Shown here: positions 59,629 to 64,000 of the stretch, piece by piece
How positions within the stretch are numbered: position 1 is the first letter of the stretch
Layout: each line of letters starts with the position of its first letter
From: Neckera pumila
Lineage: Eukaryota > Streptophyta > Bryopsida > Hypnales > Neckeraceae
Direction of reading: 5' to 3'
Assembly (NCBI GenBank): GCA_963969595.1
Contig: OZ018408.1
Location: forward strand, 33,232,108-33,296,107
DNA length: 64,000 bases
Notes under the pieces: generated by a model
What the model was told of the DNA's origin: nothing
What the model saw: only the letters and a program-made list of their open reading frames with translations
Database searches by the model: none
Program-made: the position numbers and the translations under genes

Positions 59629-60479
59629 AGTGAGAAAGTTAATTGACAGATATTAACATGATATGAAGTAGATATGTGATACCATTATGTTATCTTCAAA
59701 ATCTCCAAATTCTGGTAGCAAAATATTATATTCATAATCCAATATGTATTCCATACTGCAATGAAAGAATATTTCATTATGTACACAATGTTCCACACCC
59801 TAGGATATTTTCATTGCATTTGTCTTCTACTCATATTTAGAATTGCCTCTAAATTATTTATACTTACATTTCATTAGCCCACCGTGGGACAGCCTCTTAG
59901 AACGTGACAGTATAAATTTCAAAATATGCTATACCATTAACTAACTAGGCTTTTTTAAATCTACAATCCATGGTCATGGATTTGACAATAATAGGTCATA
60001 TTTTTTTAAATATAGTAAATTTATTGCAAAAGCATCATTTTTTAAACTTGTTTACCAAACAAATTTAGAAATTCCCTCATGCTTTACATTTCTAGGCTTT
60101 AGGCTCACACACTCACATCCTAGTGCTATTATAATTTTAGTGGATTGTAGTCTAGATTGGTTTACACTAGTGTTAGTTAGAATTGGACAAATGAAGTCAT
60201 ATAATCTACCTTGGAAAACTATTTAAGATAGCAAATAAAAACATACTCTCTATTTTGTTGTTGGATAATTTTGTATTTCTTACCCTCTCATAGCTAACTT
60301 TGATCTACAATTCTAAATATGAACTCAAAATTTCCATGAATTCAAAGTAAACAAAAATTTCACTGTTTTTGCTAGACCAAGCGAGTAGGTTGGTTCTCCC
60401 TACCCAAATGGATGGGCCTTCAATGGATTGGTTTCACCCCATACATATTGTAGCATGCCGTTATTAAGGTAGTAGCAAC
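59629..60479. other. AT-rich stretch, nothing recognised
   Basis: No credible ORF or element end. Confidence 0.45.
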
Positions 60480-61370
60480 TTAACCCCTAAATGTATTTGA
60501 CTATGTTTTCACCAAAAATGCTCCAAAATTGCCATTTCTAATACAAGTACCAATTTTTGAGAAAAAAACATTTGGGGCCTATGTAACAATAGGAACTTGT
60601 AGTAAATTGGTTTAAAATGATGTGGAAAAAATTTCAAAAATTTCCACCTTGTCGATTGCAGGATAATAGCGTTTTTGTCCTTGCAAAGAAACGGGTAGCT
60701 GCCCTTTACAAGGTCACATTTTTATGAAAAAATGTCCAAAATGGTGGTTATTCTTTGGATTCATTTTCCTAGACAAGTTGGATACAGACTTGAAAAAATT
60801 CGAATCATTTGCAATTGTACAACATGTAGGAAAAAAATAGTAAGTAGAAAGAAGTAGAGAATGATTCAAAATACTAAATTGTCAAGAATTTGCTTATGGA
60901 ATTGAAAAATGCCAATCCCAATAGCCGTAATGTTGTGATAAACAATCGGCATTCTATGTTTTTAATTTTTTTCAAAAATATTGAAAATTGAGTTAAATAA
61001 AGGACTTCAAAGTTTATTTTAGAGTAGAGGTTCCATAACTATCCACAAATTAAAACTCTTCATAATTTTCATCTCATTAATTAAAATAGAGTGATTCAAA
61101 GATTTTCATGAATATGTAAACTTAGAGAACCAATTTCAAATTTTTGTTTTTTTTAAAAGTGATTTTTTAAGAATTTCTTAGCTGCCTGCCGAGCATTGAA
61201 AATCACACTTGATACAATAGTTTTTTAACCTTGAAATCAAAAGTTATGAAAATTGTTGGGCCTTAAATCTACTCTTTAGAAAAATGTTGTACAAAAATTT
61301 CAAAGAAACCAAATAAAAACTCCATTCATAGTGAGCTGCCCAAAATTGCTATGTTGCCAAAAAGCAACAG
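60480..61370 (+). mobile_element. Chimeric TTAA-ended element, classes B and C, right end lost
   Basis: The left end TTAACCCCTAAATG and the following CCAAAATTGCCATTTCTAAT resemble class B. The right 250 bp (AATTGTTGGGCCTTAAATCT, CTATGTTGCCAAAAA) match the right arm of the class C fold-back element. The terminal repeat is not found after 61370. Confidence 0.5.
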
Positions 61371-62228
61371 ACACCTAAAACGCACATCTATTTTTTGCCT
61401 CATAACAAACCAAATCTTCATGTGGAACATCCAAGTCCTCTACTCAAAACTTGAGTAGATAAGCAGAGTAGCTATTCATAGGTGTTTTTATTCATGCATC
61501 ACTCTTTGCTGCTTCGAGGTTCCAAATGATTTATTTGTACTAAGTCCATGACCTATTGTAGGGGCCTATAGCATGTTGCTTTTTAAATTTATAACATATT
61601 CTTTGATTAGTAGAAAAATCAAATTCTACTTGCAACACCTTTCATTATAGATTGGTAATCTACTTCAACAAAAAATTCACTATGTAGCTACATAAAAGTC
61701 ACTAGAACTCTTACTATGTCTCTTTAAAGTGATGCTACCTCAATGGATAAATCAAAGATAAACATGCAACCTACAATTAAAGGATGTTGATACAAGTAAA
61801 TGCAGGGTATTATTACACTTGAAGATTGCCCGTAGACTTGAGCATAGATTAAGGTTTACTCCTAGAAGGACACGCCCTCTATAACCAAGATAGTCAACAA
61901 AATATTTTGATCATTAGCATTTTTTTTTCTTACTATAGTGATCTGGAAAGTCATCCATCAGTCACTTTTTGACCTCCGCATCTTTACAAGGTTAACCCAA
62001 GACAGATGCTCAAGACATTTTTAGTCCTTTGGATGGTCAATTAGGCCTTGTGGATGTTGAAGAATGGATGATTTTTAGTCAATTTTTGTGTGCTATTTTA
62101 TCGATGTTGTATCCACATCATTGAATTTAGTTCAAGGCATTTGAGTTGATTTTTGATTTTGTATGGGGTAGTTTGTCAAAAAATGGTACAATATCCATTG
62201 TGTTTCAATACTTTGAGCTTTTTTATTC
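61371..62228. other. AT-rich stretch, nothing recognised
   Basis: No credible ORF or element end. Confidence 0.45.
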
Positions 62229-63129
62229 TTAACCCCTAAAGGACCAAGGCATCTTTTGGCTCAAAAACCACTCAAAACTGCCATGTTTGTTGCGATCATC
62301 CAAGAAACAAAAAAAATGTTTTTTTTAGAATCTAATTGTAGTATCTTGTATTTCACTTGTCTCAAATCATGTGTTAAAAATTTCATAAAGTTTGACCATA
62401 CGGATTGGAAGATATTAGCATTTGAAGTTGGAAAATAAGTCTTTTTGAACAATGGCCTGCAATTTCAGATGACTTTGATTGTCATTTGTGGAATTTTTTG
62501 CACTATGGACCAAAAGCTTAAAATTTTTTGGTTGAAAATTTGATTTTAGAGGCAAGGAAAATAAATTAGAATATTAATACTTAATTTTCATTCATTAAAA
62601 AATAGTTAAATAGAAGTAGGTCCAAGATTGAACAAAATACTAAATTGTTAATAGCTCTAAGATGGAATTGAAAATCATGATTGCAATGGTGAGATTCTTC
62701 TTGCAAAACAAATTCACCCTATCAAAAAATAATTGAAAAAATTGAAAATTCCATTTAAAAATGAATTCTATAAGTTGTTTTTTGAAGAGGATGCTTAGAT
62801 TTCCCAAAAAACAAGATTGTTTTTAACTTTCTAATTATTAGTCCAAATAGAATGAATCAAAGCTTCAATTTTTGAAAAAAATTAAAAAAAAGAAAAATCA
62901 TTTTTTTGGATTTTTTTTGTTCTGCCTGGCAAAACTGCTTTTAAGACTTAAGATGGCATAACTTTTGCTCCCATGCACCGATTGAAATAAAAATTATACT
63001 TTTCAAAAGCTAATCTGATTCCCTATTTTTCAAAAAAATTTCAAAAAATCAAGTCAAAATTTGAGGTCGCACAAGCCTGCCTAGAATCCCAAGTGTCCCA
63101 CAAATGGACTTTGGTCCTTTAGGGGTTAA
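62229..63129 (+). mobile_element. TTAA-ended element, class B copy 4 (901 bp)
   Basis: Begins TTAACCCCTAAAGGACCAAG and ends TGGTCCTTTAGGGGTTAA, the best-preserved inverted pair of the group (about 18 of 18 bp). The interior aligns with copies at 6821 and 25196. There is no coding sequence. Confidence 0.82.
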
Positions 63130-64000
63130 GACTTTATTTTGACATTCAAAATGATTTCTTTTGCTTTTGAGGAAAACTACAAAAAGTAAAACTTTTCAAA
63201 TGTAATTTTACTCCAATTGGAAGTTTAGAAGATTCCTTAAAAGAAGCATGTTTGTGAAGTTTGAATTTGAGGATCTATAACTACATTCCTAAATATGGAG
63301 TGACATAGGAATTTTCTTATGCCCCAACATTCTAAACTATAATGTACTTCTATTCTGAAAATTTTAGATTTTTTGAACATGATTTGTATTTGATATGAAT
63401 TTATGTCATTTTTTCTTCAATAACTCATGGTAATTTGAAATCTTCACCAAAAAATTTGAAAATTTTAGGACAAATATTAGCCATGTGATTTCATCTTTGA
63501 AAAAGAAAACCAAAAAAATTCACTCATAAATAGAGAAGAAATGGAAGATATAGAGTGCAAGACTTCCAAATTTAACTACATAGCCATAGACTCCGTATTT
63601 TCAGGAGTTAATCCCCACACTTGGTCTCATTCATCATTTTATGACAAATAATTAGACCAAGTGTGGGTCTTCAAGCTTGGTCTATGATGCGGCCCATGTT
63701 TTCTAGAAGTGGATGGTCAAGCATTTACAAAAGAGGTGTGCCCATAAGTTAAGACTTTTTCTTCAGTACCGTACTACTCTTGGCATCATCTATTTTGAAA
63801 GTAAAAATGTTGAGGTGAATGGGGCCCAAACCTGAAACATGCACGCAACCACGGTATTTGGGGATCGTCACCAAATTGCAGAATATGCCGCAGGACCTTT
63901 CCGTTGTTGGGTACTAGAAGTAGTCCCCAACCTTTAAGTTTAAGTTTAAGCTTATCAACTGTTCAGTTGGGCCCGGACACAAACTTTTACCCAAGCATAT
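63130..64000. other. AT-rich stretch with one short hairpin
   Basis: CCACACTTGGTCT at 63615-63627 is answered by AGACCAAGTGTGG about 26 bp later. No transcript can be inferred. Nothing else recognised. Confidence 0.4.

Overview
The window looks like nuclear DNA of a land plant: AT-rich, gene-poor, with introns of canonical GT-AG type and crowded with small plant-type transposable elements (CACTA, Tourist/Harbinger-like, Stowaway/mariner-like, plant L1-type LINE). I cannot name the species. The gene-sized repeated families present (a ParB/methyltransferase-like gene and a SWIM zinc-finger gene) suggest a spore-bearing plant (lycophyte, fern or bryophyte) rather than a flowering plant, but that is only an impression from memory.

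Only one gene is convincingly intact. It is a seven-exon LOG-type cytokinin riboside 5'-monophosphate phosphoribohydrolase on the minus strand (coding span 18577-20979). Every exon phase fits, giving a 243-residue protein. Everything else that is protein-like is broken: a multi-exon ParB-like plus beta-class DNA methyltransferase-like gene (46181-50735, +), a SWIM zinc-finger gene (35179-36882, -) with a second degraded fragment of the same family at 59459-59628 (+), a plant L1-type LINE (about 53250-56540, +) and the C-terminal end of a mariner-like transposase (26940-27330, -).

Layout. 0-9.5 kb: AT-rich repeats, including two TTAA-ended elements, one nested inside the other (6821-8256 and 7335-7901), and two Tourist-like elements back to back (8536-9545). 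9.5-13 kb: a more GC-rich island with no recognised gene and a 139-bp palindromic MITE. 13.7-14.4 kb: a 717-bp fold-back element. 16.5-18.4 kb: a Stowaway-like MITE and minisatellites. 18.5-22.7 kb: LOG gene and its upstream region. 22.8-32.9 kb: short retroposons with clear target duplications, more TTAA-ended elements, mariner remnant, a (TA)n tract. 35-37 kb: SWIM pseudogene carrying a CACTA MITE. 38-42.2 kb: minisatellites and an LTR-like region. 43.9-44.7 kb: two related palindromes. 45.5-50.7 kb: ParB/methyltransferase pseudogene. 53-56.5 kb: LINE. 56.5-64 kb: AT-rich sequence with two more TTAA-ended elements.

The most interesting items are the ParB-methyltransferase gene, which joins a bacterial or phage type of domain pair inside an intron-rich plant gene; a group of elements that share TTAACCCCTAA termini but have several unrelated interiors; and a very short retroposon family with 8-16 bp target duplications.
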